Assembly: GCA_032821775.1 (NCBI GenBank)
Contig: JAVLRN010000003.1
Coordinates: 930,001-994,000 of the forward strand
Origin: Sanguinoderma infundibulare
Taxonomy: Eukaryota > Basidiomycota > Agaricomycetes > Polyporales > Polyporaceae
DNA: 64,000 bases
Reading direction: 5' to 3'
Below are positions 21,258 through 30,907 of this stretch, in pieces (position 1 is the first letter of the stretch; each line of letters opens with the position of its first letter). Below the pieces are notes generated by a model. It was not told where the DNA came from, searched no databases, and saw only the letters and a list, made by a program, of their open reading frames with translations. The position numbers and the translations under genes were made by a program.

Positions 21258-22135
21258 CTACCGTAGTGCGATCGAAGCCCGATAGTCCATAGACGCAAAT
21301 CCTCCCGTTCCGAGGGCAACTTGGTTATACAAGCAGTAAGTCGCCATCTCACTGCTTGGATCGCCAAATCCAATCCCTCCTCCAGCATCTACAACTGCAG
21401 GACGAAGCGCGCTGAGGAAGCGAGACCAAAGGCTCAGGGAGCTTTTCGTTCGCGCAACCTGACAGGGAAGGTGAGTTTTCAAACGTCCCTGAATGTCGCG
21501 AAAGAAAGGCTTACCTTGGGCGACCGCCTGCTGGTATCATCGGCGCCGTCGGCCATGTCGATGACGACGAAGCCATTCGAGTCGGAGATGGTCGAGTACG
21601 TATCGGGCCAGGGGAGGTCGAGATTCTCGTCGACCGGTGCGTACGTCGTAAAGACAGGTTCGTCGACGCGGATCCGTGTCAGCGGACCGTTGACGTCAGG
21701 CGGAAAGTGGCCGGGGTAGCCAGCCCCGTCCACCTCCAACCCAAGGCCGACGGTTCTCTTGATGGCCGGAGGAGCGACGCCAGCGTCGTTTCCTACAAGA
21801 AGGCGATTCTTCCGGAGTCTGGCCGCATGCGCTCTGTGCCAGGGAAGCCTAGCGGTCTGCTGGAGCTTCTCCCAGGCGCGAATCTCCTCCCGCATCTGGG
21901 CAGTAAGCGGCTGCTTGACAAACGCGCTGGATCTGGAGCCGGTGTCGGGATCGACGGCGCCAACCTTGAGCTTGAAGAAGGAGGTGCCGAAGGGCGTGCG
22001 AGCCCAGGCGCCGGGGCGGAGGACGGGGGAGGTGATGGAGTCGCGGAGGATGGGGGAGGTGGGGCAAGACATGGAGGAGTTGGGGCAAGACATGGAGGAG
22101 TTGGGGCAAGACATGGAGGAGTTGGGGCAAGACAT
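21258..22135 (-). CDS. Hypothetical protein with MSCPNSS heptapeptide repeats
   Basis: Family not recognised. From ATG 22135 the protein opens with three copies of MSCPNSS and a fourth MSCPTSP variant, so four in-frame ATGs compete. The middle is globular-looking (LRPGAWARTPFGTSFFKLK, LTAQMREEIRAWEKLQQTA, VFTTYAPVDENLDLPWPD). A GTAAGC donor at about 21,514 and CTGTCAG acceptor give a second exon ending at TAG 21258. An overlapping frame of that exon (CVYGLSGFDRTTVVGILG) runs open to 21082 and may be the true 3' end, so the model beyond about 21,514 is uncertain. The upstream part to the donor is the reliable portion. Confidence 0.5.
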
Positions 22136-22137
22136 GG
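22061..22137. repeat. 21-bp tandem repeat, 3.5 copies
   Basis: Three exact copies of ggcaagacatggaggagttg plus one base lie at 22063-22083, 22084-22104 and 22105-22125, followed by a partial copy. The repeats are identical at DNA level, including third positions, so they arose recently. Antisense they encode the MSCPNSS heptads. Confidence 0.9.
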
Positions 22138-22873
22138 TGATGATGAAGATGGTGGAGGGCACTGCGCAGCAGCGATGAGTATGAGTATGAAAGGGGTTCT
22201 GACTAGCAGATGATGGTAGGAGTGCAAGATAGGTGGGGTGCCAGCCGCGAGTGGGCGGCTGGCTTGTCGTCGACAACACCCGGGCTCGATCTGTACGGAC
22301 TAACGGATATGGATATGTGAGTAGTGTCCTTCTCCATGCAAGACCTAGAGTACTGCGGCGATTTCGTCTCGGTTATCGCCGTGTAGAAACGTCTGCGAGT
22401 AAATTTGCCTGCTCGAACCGTGCACTCTACTTCTGCTAGAACAGCGATAACATCTCATGTCCAACCTTAAGTGTCAGCCGCGCAGGAAGACAATGCGGTT
22501 AGGCTATGTATATGCAACGCGACCGCAGTTGGCACTATTTTTCCAGAGTCTTGCAAAGCTCGCAGTACTTCATCCTATCTCTCCGTCTCTCATCTGCATT
22601 ATCGACCCATTGTCCGTGAAGACGATGTCTCGGTCGCGCAACGCCCTCAGCCCGCAGCCGTTGTCACCCTTCTTCGCCACCCCCCCAAGTCCAGATAGAC
22701 GATGGCGCAACATGCTCTACGTCTAGTCAGACGCTTGTCTCTTACGTACTATGACAGAGTCCGTGCATTTACAACCTTGTACCGTTATCAATATATAGAA
22801 TGACCGAGAACGAGCCACGAAATAACAAACGAGGCGCAGGGAAGCCGATCGAGAGAAGAAAGAATGACTACAG
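22136..22873. other. Intergenic
   Basis: About 740 bp between the repeat-protein start and the PMT4 stop. No coding frame with recognisable character; it should contain the repeat-gene promoter and PMT4 3' UTR. Confidence 0.5.
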
Positions 22874-25800
22874 TTAATCCTGCTTCGCGTCGGGGAAGAG
22901 TTCCTCGCGAGCGCGGTCCGCCTCAGCCTCTTCCTGACCTTTCGGACCCTCCGTATGGTCGTGGTCATGCGCCTTTTCCGTAGCCGCCGTTGAGGCCGAG
23001 GTTTGAGCGGTAGACGTATCAGCCAGCGATGAGCTCTCGACCACTTCCGACGCAGCCGTCGGTACTTCCGTGGCTGACTCGACGTCCACCTTCTCCTTGT
23101 CGGCTTCCTCGTCCTTCTTTTGTGGCGCCTGGCCTTCCTTGCTCTTCATATCGTTGTGCGGATGGTCGCCGAAAATATCGCGACCAGGCTCGGCTTGGCC
23201 GAAAGCAAGGGTAGTCGTGTCAGCGTCCGCAGGCGGCTGCTGCTCCAGCTTGATCGGCTCGCCAACATGGACCGCGCCTTGGTTCGGAGGCTCGTTGACG
23301 ACTGCTGGGGGTGAGACCTGCTGTGTCGGAGCCGCGCCCTTGTAGTGCGAATACTGGAGGTCTGCATGAGAGAAGGTCATGGACTCACAGACCTAAGATC
23401 AACTTACATCGTCCAAGAAGTCATTGCTATAATGACGGGGACATATTAGTCAAGCCCACAATGTCCACATGTTTCAACCTTACCAAGAGAAATCCTAGGT
23501 TTTCAACCGCTTTGCCCTATAACATTTGCTCTTGGTCCATGGAAGGCCATAAGCGAGGGGGCTGAAGTACGAGTAGTTCCATACGGCGATGACGAGAAGC
23601 ACAGCAGCGATTTGTAGCCGAGTGCGCGGTCGGAGCGTGAACGTGACGAGGTCGAACACAGTGCATGACAGCAGGATGGCGAAGTACAGCGCCGGGAAGT
23701 AGTGGTGCAAGAACAGTTGACGGCTCATGATGTAGAAGGGCACATAGTGCAGAGCCCAACCGACAAAAAGGAATCCACAGATGGCATCATACTTGACTAC
23801 TTTGGCTGAAACGGACATCGTGAGATGGAGCGAAATGCGGTTGGATCACAAGGCTTACTGTTCTCGAAATCCCTGTAGCCACGCTTGGCACGGAGGATGA
23901 GGAAACCACGGGTGGCAACGTAGGCAAAGACAGCGGCGGTGCTGAGGTACCAAACCAATGGGTTGCCCACTAGATAGATCGGCGGTGATCTTTCACCCAA
24001 AAATTCTGTCCAAGAACCATAAGCAAGTATTTGGGATGAACAAGAGACCACTGACAGTACCACGACGTAAGCGAGGCCACGCGTCAGGACGCGAGTCATA
24101 CGTGTGGCGGTCGGTGAGCCCGGCATTGGTCGTCCACATCACTTGTTGAAGCTCCAAAAACTTGGAGAAAAAACCGGGCAGGTTGTAGTTGACCTTGGGC
24201 GCGGTGTCCGGCACTGCATACGGTAAGATCGCCGGTATAGCGCATGTGAAGAAGGCTTACGTTTCGGGTGATGGTTGGTCTCGATGTACCAAAGCGAGTT
24301 GGCCAAGACGGCTTGCTTGTTGCACGTCACCTCTTGTTGCTCGTAACCCCACTCCGGGAGCTTGACCTTGTGCGAGAACAAGTAGCAGCCGGTCATAACG
24401 TGCCTCAACCGGAATTGCGTCCTCAGGGTCCTGAGACGCTTGCCTGACTCCTTGTCACGCTTGTCGCCCTTGTAGATCTCGACAGTCCAATCATCGTTTG
24501 TGTCGCCTGCATATCCAGGGATGCCGTATCCTGACACCTCCTGTTGGAAATCGACGTCGGAGACGGGTGGGCGGACATCGTGTGAATGGAGGGACTTGTC
24601 GGTCTGAACGTGTCGAATCTTGACGCGAGTGCCAGAGGTGATGTAAGAGATGTCGCGATCGTTCCAGTTGGTGTATGGATTACCGTCTGCGGATGCGTTC
24701 ACGATGCGCCAATCGTTGTTGTTGTCACGGTGGGGGTAGAGGGTGATTTGCTGCTCTGAAGCAACGAGGGGTCAGTCCCCTAAATTGACATGGAGAGAAG
24801 GGATGGAAACTTACGCTTGCTGCCGCCAGGGTAAAGGTGAGGGTGGGAGTGTAAATAATCGCCCTGAGTATTGACATGTCGGAAGGTGACTTGGGAGCCA
24901 ATGGCGACGTCAGCGAAGGTGTCGGCCATACCGCGTCCATTGAGGGTGTGCTGGAACTCGGAGCTCATGAAACCATCACCTTCACCCGAGTTGCTGAGTA
25001 CGAGGAAGTGGATGCCGAACATGGACATGTAGAAGATGATAGGGATGAGGATGAGGCATAGAGCGCGAGCGAGGAAATGCCTGAGAAAGAGTTTGGGTGG
25101 AACGCGGAGGTCGCCAAGGAGATCCCACAATTGCTTGAGGGTGCCCAAACCAACGGTGGCGATGGTGAAGAGGCCGACCCACTTGCAGCTGACTACAGCG
25201 CCGAGGGAAAGACCAGTCATGGAGAGCCATATCCACCAGGAATCAGTGAAAGGCTCGTGGTGGTTCTCGTTGCAAAAAGCGGTCCAGGCGAAGGCAGTGA
25301 AGAAGATGAGAGGGGAGTCAAGGAGGATGTGTCTGGACTGGGTGATCATGCCATTTTCGAAGGTGATGAAGAGGGAGGCGAGAAGGGCGGTTGTGACACG
25401 GCAGTCCAAGGCACGAAGAGTAAGATAGGCGAGAGGAACGGTGGCAATGCCCATGAGGGCGGGGACCATACGCATTGCGACGTAAGGCACGTTCTGGTAC
25501 GCCCTGGTATGACGTCAGTGCAAGGAAGTGGGGATGGGAAGAGGGAAACGAACTTTGCGATGTCTTTGAAGTCGAAGTTACCATCGTAGCCAAAGATCAA
25601 GCCGGCGAGCGTAATGAGGAGTTTTGCAAGAGGAGGGTGGACATCGACAAAGTAGGAGGACTTGATGTACCTGGAGGCGAACTTGCCGAAGTGGACTTCG
25701 TCGAAACTGGAAGGGGGCAGAGGCAGAAGGTGAGAGGGGAGTAGGGGGGACGAGAAACGAGACGTACGTACACAACACTGTTGGGCTGAGAGATGCGGAA

Positions 25801-26007
25801 AAGGCGGACTGCGGATGCAACGATCAAGACGGCGGCGAGGAGCTTCCACCCGCCAGAAGAAAGGTCGAGACCTCCGGTGGGATAGGACTTGCGACCAGGG
25901 TGGAGGCCTCTCGAGACAGCTTCGCGACGTTCGTCTACGTCAAGATGGTCCTGTCTGGGATGGGGAAACCGTTGGGACGCAGCGGGTTGTACATGGCGGC
26001 TGCTCAA
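22874..26007 (-). CDS. PMT4: Pmt4-type protein O-mannosyltransferase, frame breaks suspected
   Basis: ER-membrane enzyme moving mannose from dolichyl-phosphate-mannose to Ser/Thr of secretory proteins. The catalytic loop VHFGKFASRYIKSSYFVDVH with HPPLAKLL is present (about 25,620-25,700). Many TM segments follow, then MIR-type repeats: GSQVTFRHVNTQGDYLHSH and TLYPHRDNNNDW mark the Pmt4 branch. After them come QQVMWTTNAGLTDRHTYDSR and RQLFLHHYFPALYF. An acidic Glu/Ala/His-rich tail ends at TAA 22874. About 9 exons, roughly 900 aa. Two oddities: no in-frame ATG precedes the first conserved residues (frame open from a TAG near 26,042; the ATG at about 25,993 is in another frame). In addition, the expected N-F-W-V-K-D-H exon start (about 23,980-24,003) is in a different frame from the IYLVGNP that follows. 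A minor donor, GTACTG, can bypass the second. The true start is unresolved. Confidence 0.85.
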
Positions 26008-26709
26008 AAATAGCAGACGTAGAGCAAGCTTCTAGAGGATTTAAACCCATAACCTCGATAGAGACTGCTCTAGCCGATATACAAAATGACGGCCCGCTCG
26101 CGAGGGCGCGATGTCATTGACTTGGACATCGACGGGTCTCCAGATGTGGATAATTGGGATCGTGAGGTGGCAGTCGCGCACAGGCACATACATTCATGTC
26201 TGTTTGACGAAGAGGTCTGAGCAAGCGACAGAAGAATTTGAGCAACCTCCGATCGTCGTCGTCGTAGAGCACGAGGTGCAGGCTAGACCATGTGCGAGCG
26301 GGCCGCCGCCATTGTGTCTGCGGAGAAGCGCCTGCGCCGGGCCGTATTTGGAACAATGGGGAGCGGCAGGTCGTCAGTCAACCACGAGTTGCTCTTTGTC
26401 GTCGTGCGATCCGTGCCCCGCTCTCCTTGTCCTTTTATTGTTCTCTGCGTACTCTCCAACATACTTCTCGGCATGGCGCAAGCACCGCCGTACGTGGACC
26501 CCCTAGCGAACCAAGTACTTAAGGCCTCGAAGCATGTCGACCTATCCTCCATTGTTGCTCAGTCAACGGCTCCGGACACCTACCCAATTTTCTCTGCTGG
26601 CAGGGGTACGCTCTCTACTGCTAGACTTCAGCTTACGCCCAGACGGCCCTTTCATCCCCTTGACACGTCTTGAAGACTTAATTCACTTACAACTTCATAC
26701 TCGCTCGCC
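26008..26709. other. Intergenic, PMT4 / SUR7-like divergent promoters
   Basis: About 700 bp. A 44-codon plus ORF (ATG 26084: TARSRGRDVIDLDIDGSPDV) is present but unsupported. The minus strand could hold an unseen first exon of PMT4 here. The 90 bp before 26710 are CT-rich as expected for a leader. Confidence 0.45.
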
Positions 26710-27642
26710 ATGATCGCCGGACTCTCCAAGGCTTTCCACATCTACCTCGCGCCTCTACTTTCCCTGACGGCGTTCGTCCTCATCCTGTTCTCTTACTTGG
26801 CACCCGTCATCCTCTTCCCGGAGCAAGTCTCGCTCCTGACGGTATCTCCGTCCATCGCCTTGACGCAGTCCAAGACAAGTGACGGAGTTGATGGACCGTC
26901 AGTCTTCCTCGGTGCACTAGGTATGTCCGATCAAATCCTACTTGTAGCTTATACTCACCAAGGTTTTAGGCTCATGTGCTCGTTCGAAGAATGGTGTCCC
27001 TGTGACATGCACCTCTCCAACCGTGTCCCCGACCTACGGTACGTTTCTGTCGTTCTCGCAACTAAAGTGAATAGCCGTTTATGTCACCTCAGACCTTTCG
27101 GTGTTGCCTAGCAGCGCGCCCGACCTTCTCTCTGCGCCCACAGCAACGACGCCAGCATTCATAGCTGTGTCTCTGGCGTTTACTATCATCTTCTTCGTCC
27201 TTTTCACTCTCACATCCTTCCGGGGCAAGATGGGCAAGTTCGGCAACGTGTTCGACAAGCCAGGACTGCAGCGTGCGACTGCCTGGATCGGTTTGCTTGG
27301 CTTCCTTATCGGTGAGCGTCGTGCCTCGCGACCGGGACGAATAGACGTTTCATTGTGTTTTGACCATGTGTTGATAGGCCTCACGTCATTCCTGGTCATC
27401 CGCATGTGGTTTGGGAAAGCCGTCGAGGATTTCAATGCTGCAATTGCCAAGGCCGGTTCTAGCGGAGCGCAGCTGATTGCGTCGACGAGCAACGGATTCG
27501 TGAGTGAGTACATGTTTGCGACATGCCGTCGGAGTTGTGATGTCTGACATTCCGTTTAGTGGTTTGGGTGGGATTCGCCTTCTACGCAGTCCCGGTGGTA
27601 TGCTCGCTTTCTAAGCTCCATGTTGCCGCGGGCAAGGCATGA
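26710..27642 (+). CDS. SUR7/PalI-family-like plasma-membrane protein
   Basis: Predicted four-helix cortical membrane protein, a family tied to eisosomes or pH signalling in fungi. ATG 26710. TM1 is LLSLTAFVLILFSYLAPVIL (residues about 15-36). A luminal/extracellular loop with two cysteines (SCARSKNGVPVTCTSP) follows, split by introns at about 26922-26968 and 27040-27075. TM2 is FIAVSLAFTIIFFVLFTLT, TM3 ATAWIGLLGFLIGLTSFLVI across an intron, and TM4 MVWVGFAFYAVPVVCSL after another. The stop is at 27640-27642. All junctions keep frame. The topology and size (about 230 aa) suit SUR7/PalI or the related fungal four-TM group; the exact subfamily is not certain. Confidence 0.7.
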
Positions 27643-28502
27643 GTCTTTCACGACATGCCTCCAAAAGTAGTTAACTGTTCATGTCGACTAATCACAAAGT
27701 ATCGTGGTCCCTCCTACAATTGGCTCCTCAGCCTTAGACCTGGAATTCCCCTTCTCCGTGACATTGCACGGGAAAGTGCTAGTACTTAAGAAATATGAAG
27801 CGCGCTCCTCGCGGTTCACTTGCGCCCACACGAGGTTACGTACAATTTTGACCGCGCGAGTACTCAGCCATGGCAGTCGGTGGCAACGCGAGCGTCTGAG
27901 TACAACGGCAGCGATTCAGACAACATGTATAATTTGTTTGAAATACGTTTACTCACTGGACTTGCGACGTGTATCCAGGCGCACCTGAGAGCCCCCCTCC
28001 AATCGATAGAAACATGGCTCTTAGATGGTTGGACGCTACCAGAAGTCGTGTTGCCGATGTAAGATTGAATGGGATTCTGGACCGACTAAACAGTAAGCCG
28101 CCTCCTATCTTCTGCTAGTATACCATGCCCACACTCTGTAGACTTGGTCGCATCACAGCTGTTTAACCAATAGCCGTAAATGCTGGCCGGCCCCAGCTTA
28201 CTGCTTCACTCGCAGCCATCAAGACGGGTGGAGCGTATACGACATATGTATCACATAATTTCACCGCTCATTGTGTCGCTAGTATCATTGTATCTCGTGT
28301 AGTAATTGGAACGCAAAACTTGACCGTACCGGTCTTAGCTGGCAATCATGAACGACTGTCAATATTTGAGCTCATACTCTTCCATCATCATCCCACTTGG
28401 AGTGTCATTATGGTCATGACGACCAATTGATATTACTTGTAAACGGGACGCGACCTCGACAAGTTTACATAGCAGCGGGAGGGGGCGAGTGTTCGGGTGT
28501 GA
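27643..28502. other. Convergent intergenic region, about 860 bp
   Basis: Frames are short and AT content rises slightly. No gene, RNA or repeat recognised between the SUR7-like and TTI2 stops. Confidence 0.55.
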
Positions 28503-30328
28503 TTACGCCGAAGCTTCTATTTGAGACACCTGCAAAAGTGGCCCGAATAGTGCCGGATCGAGCGAAATAACACGCTGGTAGTCGGCCTGAAGAGGCGTGA
28601 GATCAAGTTCATGAGCTGGGGTGAGGAAGGTACCTGAACAACGCCTTCTCCAGGCTCACAGGATCTCGCCAGTAGAGAACATACGGAGCGGCATTGGTCC
28701 TTCAATCGAGCTTGTTCTGCGTGCGTTATGAATCAGTCGGCGAATTATCAATTGACAAGCATTCGTTGTCACCTTCTGGTTGGGCATCACTGTCCGGAAT
28801 ATCCACCCAGCACTTCAGAACACCTTCCAAAATCGTACTCCGCCACTTGTGTATTCTTGGCGCACATGCCTCTATGACCGCATGGACGGCTTCGAGGGAC
28901 GACAACTTATACTGAACGGAAGCACCATTGTCTGGAGCGGGTATGAGAGGGAACACAAGCTGAGGTATCAAGCCCTGATGGACTAAGCATAAAGCAGAGT
29001 CCAGCCACGAGATAGCTCACCTTTAGGTAGCGTGAGCTCCCAAAACCCAAAGCCTTGATAATTGCAGGAATGACTTCCACGGATGCTTGTAGGGCGTCCG
29101 GTTCCCTCGAAGCGTAGATCCATACGTTGCCTATGATGCCGTCTCCGAGAAGGGCACAGAGTTGGTCAAATCGAGCCACGGATCCCTCCGTCGTCGTGAG
29201 CTCGGTCAGGCGTATGCTTGTTGGCACTGTGGTGCGAATGAGGTCTGGGGTCTCGCTATGTTTGAGAAACGCCAAGCAAGTTTTGAGAGACTGCAAATCG
29301 CGAGGGATGAGCACTGGGGCTGTACGGAGGCCTGAGCACTCACGTTGGAGATCAGACTGTCGATTCCTGTGCGTCGCAACAAATCGGGCGGGGATACCTC
29401 AAGGAGTTGCGATACGAGCTGAACACCCCGCAACTTGTACTTTGCCTCGTAGTCATCAAGCAAGGTCATGATCGGGGGAACGAAGAGATGCCATAATTTC
29501 TCCACGGATCGTACCTGCGTTGCGATGCATGTAAGGTAGTGTGGCAAGAACGCGGACGGGGCGCGACGTACATCGGCATGCGATATGCACCAGGATATGA
29601 CGTGCGATACACCAGGGTGGGTCTTCCACTCTTGCCCTTCCATGAAATCTAGGCGGCCAAGAGTGCCACCGACGGCGCGAGAAAGCTTGCGACCCGTCTC
29701 GACATTGAGCGATGGATGAGGGTTGGGCCGGAAAATAGGCTTGACAAAGTTGAGAAGGACGCGCTCCTGCAAGTCAACGCTCGGAGTCGCGTATGTGGCC
29801 AGAATGTCTGTATTCCTCTGTCAAGAGCGACATTGCAGAGATTGAGACCAGTAACTCACCTCTTGCCACGTCCCGAGTAGACTCCAGCACCCATGGTCCA
29901 TCTCCGTCGAATGGGGAGGCGCAGTAAACGAGCTCGGCCTGTACAGAACCATCGATAGTTCCCAATGCACAGAGATTGTCGCGCAGCTTGCATAAGACAT
30001 TGTACGCCTTCCTCTTCCACTCCTCGAGGTGTACGATGACCTCCGTTTCGGTTATCTCGTCATATTTTGCAAAACTGGCGGGAATCTCGAGGCTCTCAAA
30101 GAGCGCTTTATCGACAACAGGATGCTCTTGTGTCATATATGACGCTGTTCGAGTGGATGTATGCGGTAGGCAAGCGGTAGGTGATAGTCTTCCCAGAGCA
30201 AGACGCGGTTGTGGCGGACGGCGATGCGCGCCTGGCACGTTCTGTCGGTCTTGGCTTGGTCCAGGCCACTGCCCTCTTACTTTCTCATCTCGAACCGCTT
30301 GAGCATCGACAGTCTGATTCAGCGCCAT
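28503..30328 (-). CDS. TTI2: Tti2 (TELO2-interacting protein 2)
   Basis: Subunit of the Tel2-Tti1-Tti2 co-chaperone that matures PI3K-like kinases such as TOR, ATM and ATR. The first in-frame ATG is 30328 (MALNQTVDAQAVRDE). Conserved N-terminal RPPQPRLALGRLSP and LPHTSTRTASYMTQEHP follow. Next exons read LLNFVKPIFRPNPHPSLN, then HPGVSHVISWCI, LWHLFVPPIMTLLDDYEAKY and LRGVQLVSQLLE, the HEAT-like core. Then RFDQLCALLGDGIIGNVWIY, LIPQLVFPLIPAPDNGASVQ, KLSSLEAVHAVIEACAPRIH and KCWVDIPDSD. The last exon, after an intron at about 28,585-28,630, codes ADYQRVISLDPALFGPLLQ and stops at 28503-28505. About 480 aa, in the family range. Confidence 0.85.
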
Positions 30329-30907
30329 CGAGCGAGTTATGAACAGAACGATAACAAATACGCCAGCTTGTTTATCTCTCGCTACCCAAAATTGCTGATT
30401 TCGTCTGTCATCGACCTCTCGTACCCGACGACCATCCAAACCTCGCGCGAGTCCTATGCCAGTATAGCGCGGTACGATCCATCAGGGTCAGGCTCAAATT
30501 CGTGCTCGGCAGGAGGACCATGGGGTGATCGTGGAGGTCCTTGAGGAGTACCTGGCGTCCCTCTAGGCTCGCGCGGGGGGCGGAAGTTGGAAAGCACAAA
30601 GGAAGGATATCGATGGGATGGCGAAAGGAAGACATGAAATGATTGTGGTATTATCCTGTAAGATATGAGCACAGACGAAGGATATGGGTTCCATGAGAGC
30701 GTGTACAGTATGGCTAGTGGGCGATCTACCGGAGTAGGGTACGAGGTATACAGAATTGAAGGGAAACGGAGGGATACATGTCAGTCGAGCAACATGCGAA
30801 GGTATCGTACACTACTGATTAGGTATGCTACAGGGTCGTCACCGGATGTGTATATGCGGAGAAATAGGTATGAAGACGGGCGTGGAGAGGGCAGAGGCAA
30901 GCAGACG
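30329..30907. other. Intergenic, TTI2 promoter / lipase 3' side
   Basis: About 580 bp. A minus-strand 72-codon frame (30454-30672) codes a Pro/Arg/Gly-rich peptide (PREPRGTPGTPQGPPRS) and ends GSYRAILA. It could be a small protein or leader ORF of TTI2, but lacks independent support. Confidence 0.4.

Noticed and set aside
26010..26100. tRNA-like T-arm (GGTTATGGGTTTAAATCC on the minus strand)
   Set aside because: The T-loop lacks the invariant C, the D and anticodon arms cannot be folded and the acceptor stem is missing.
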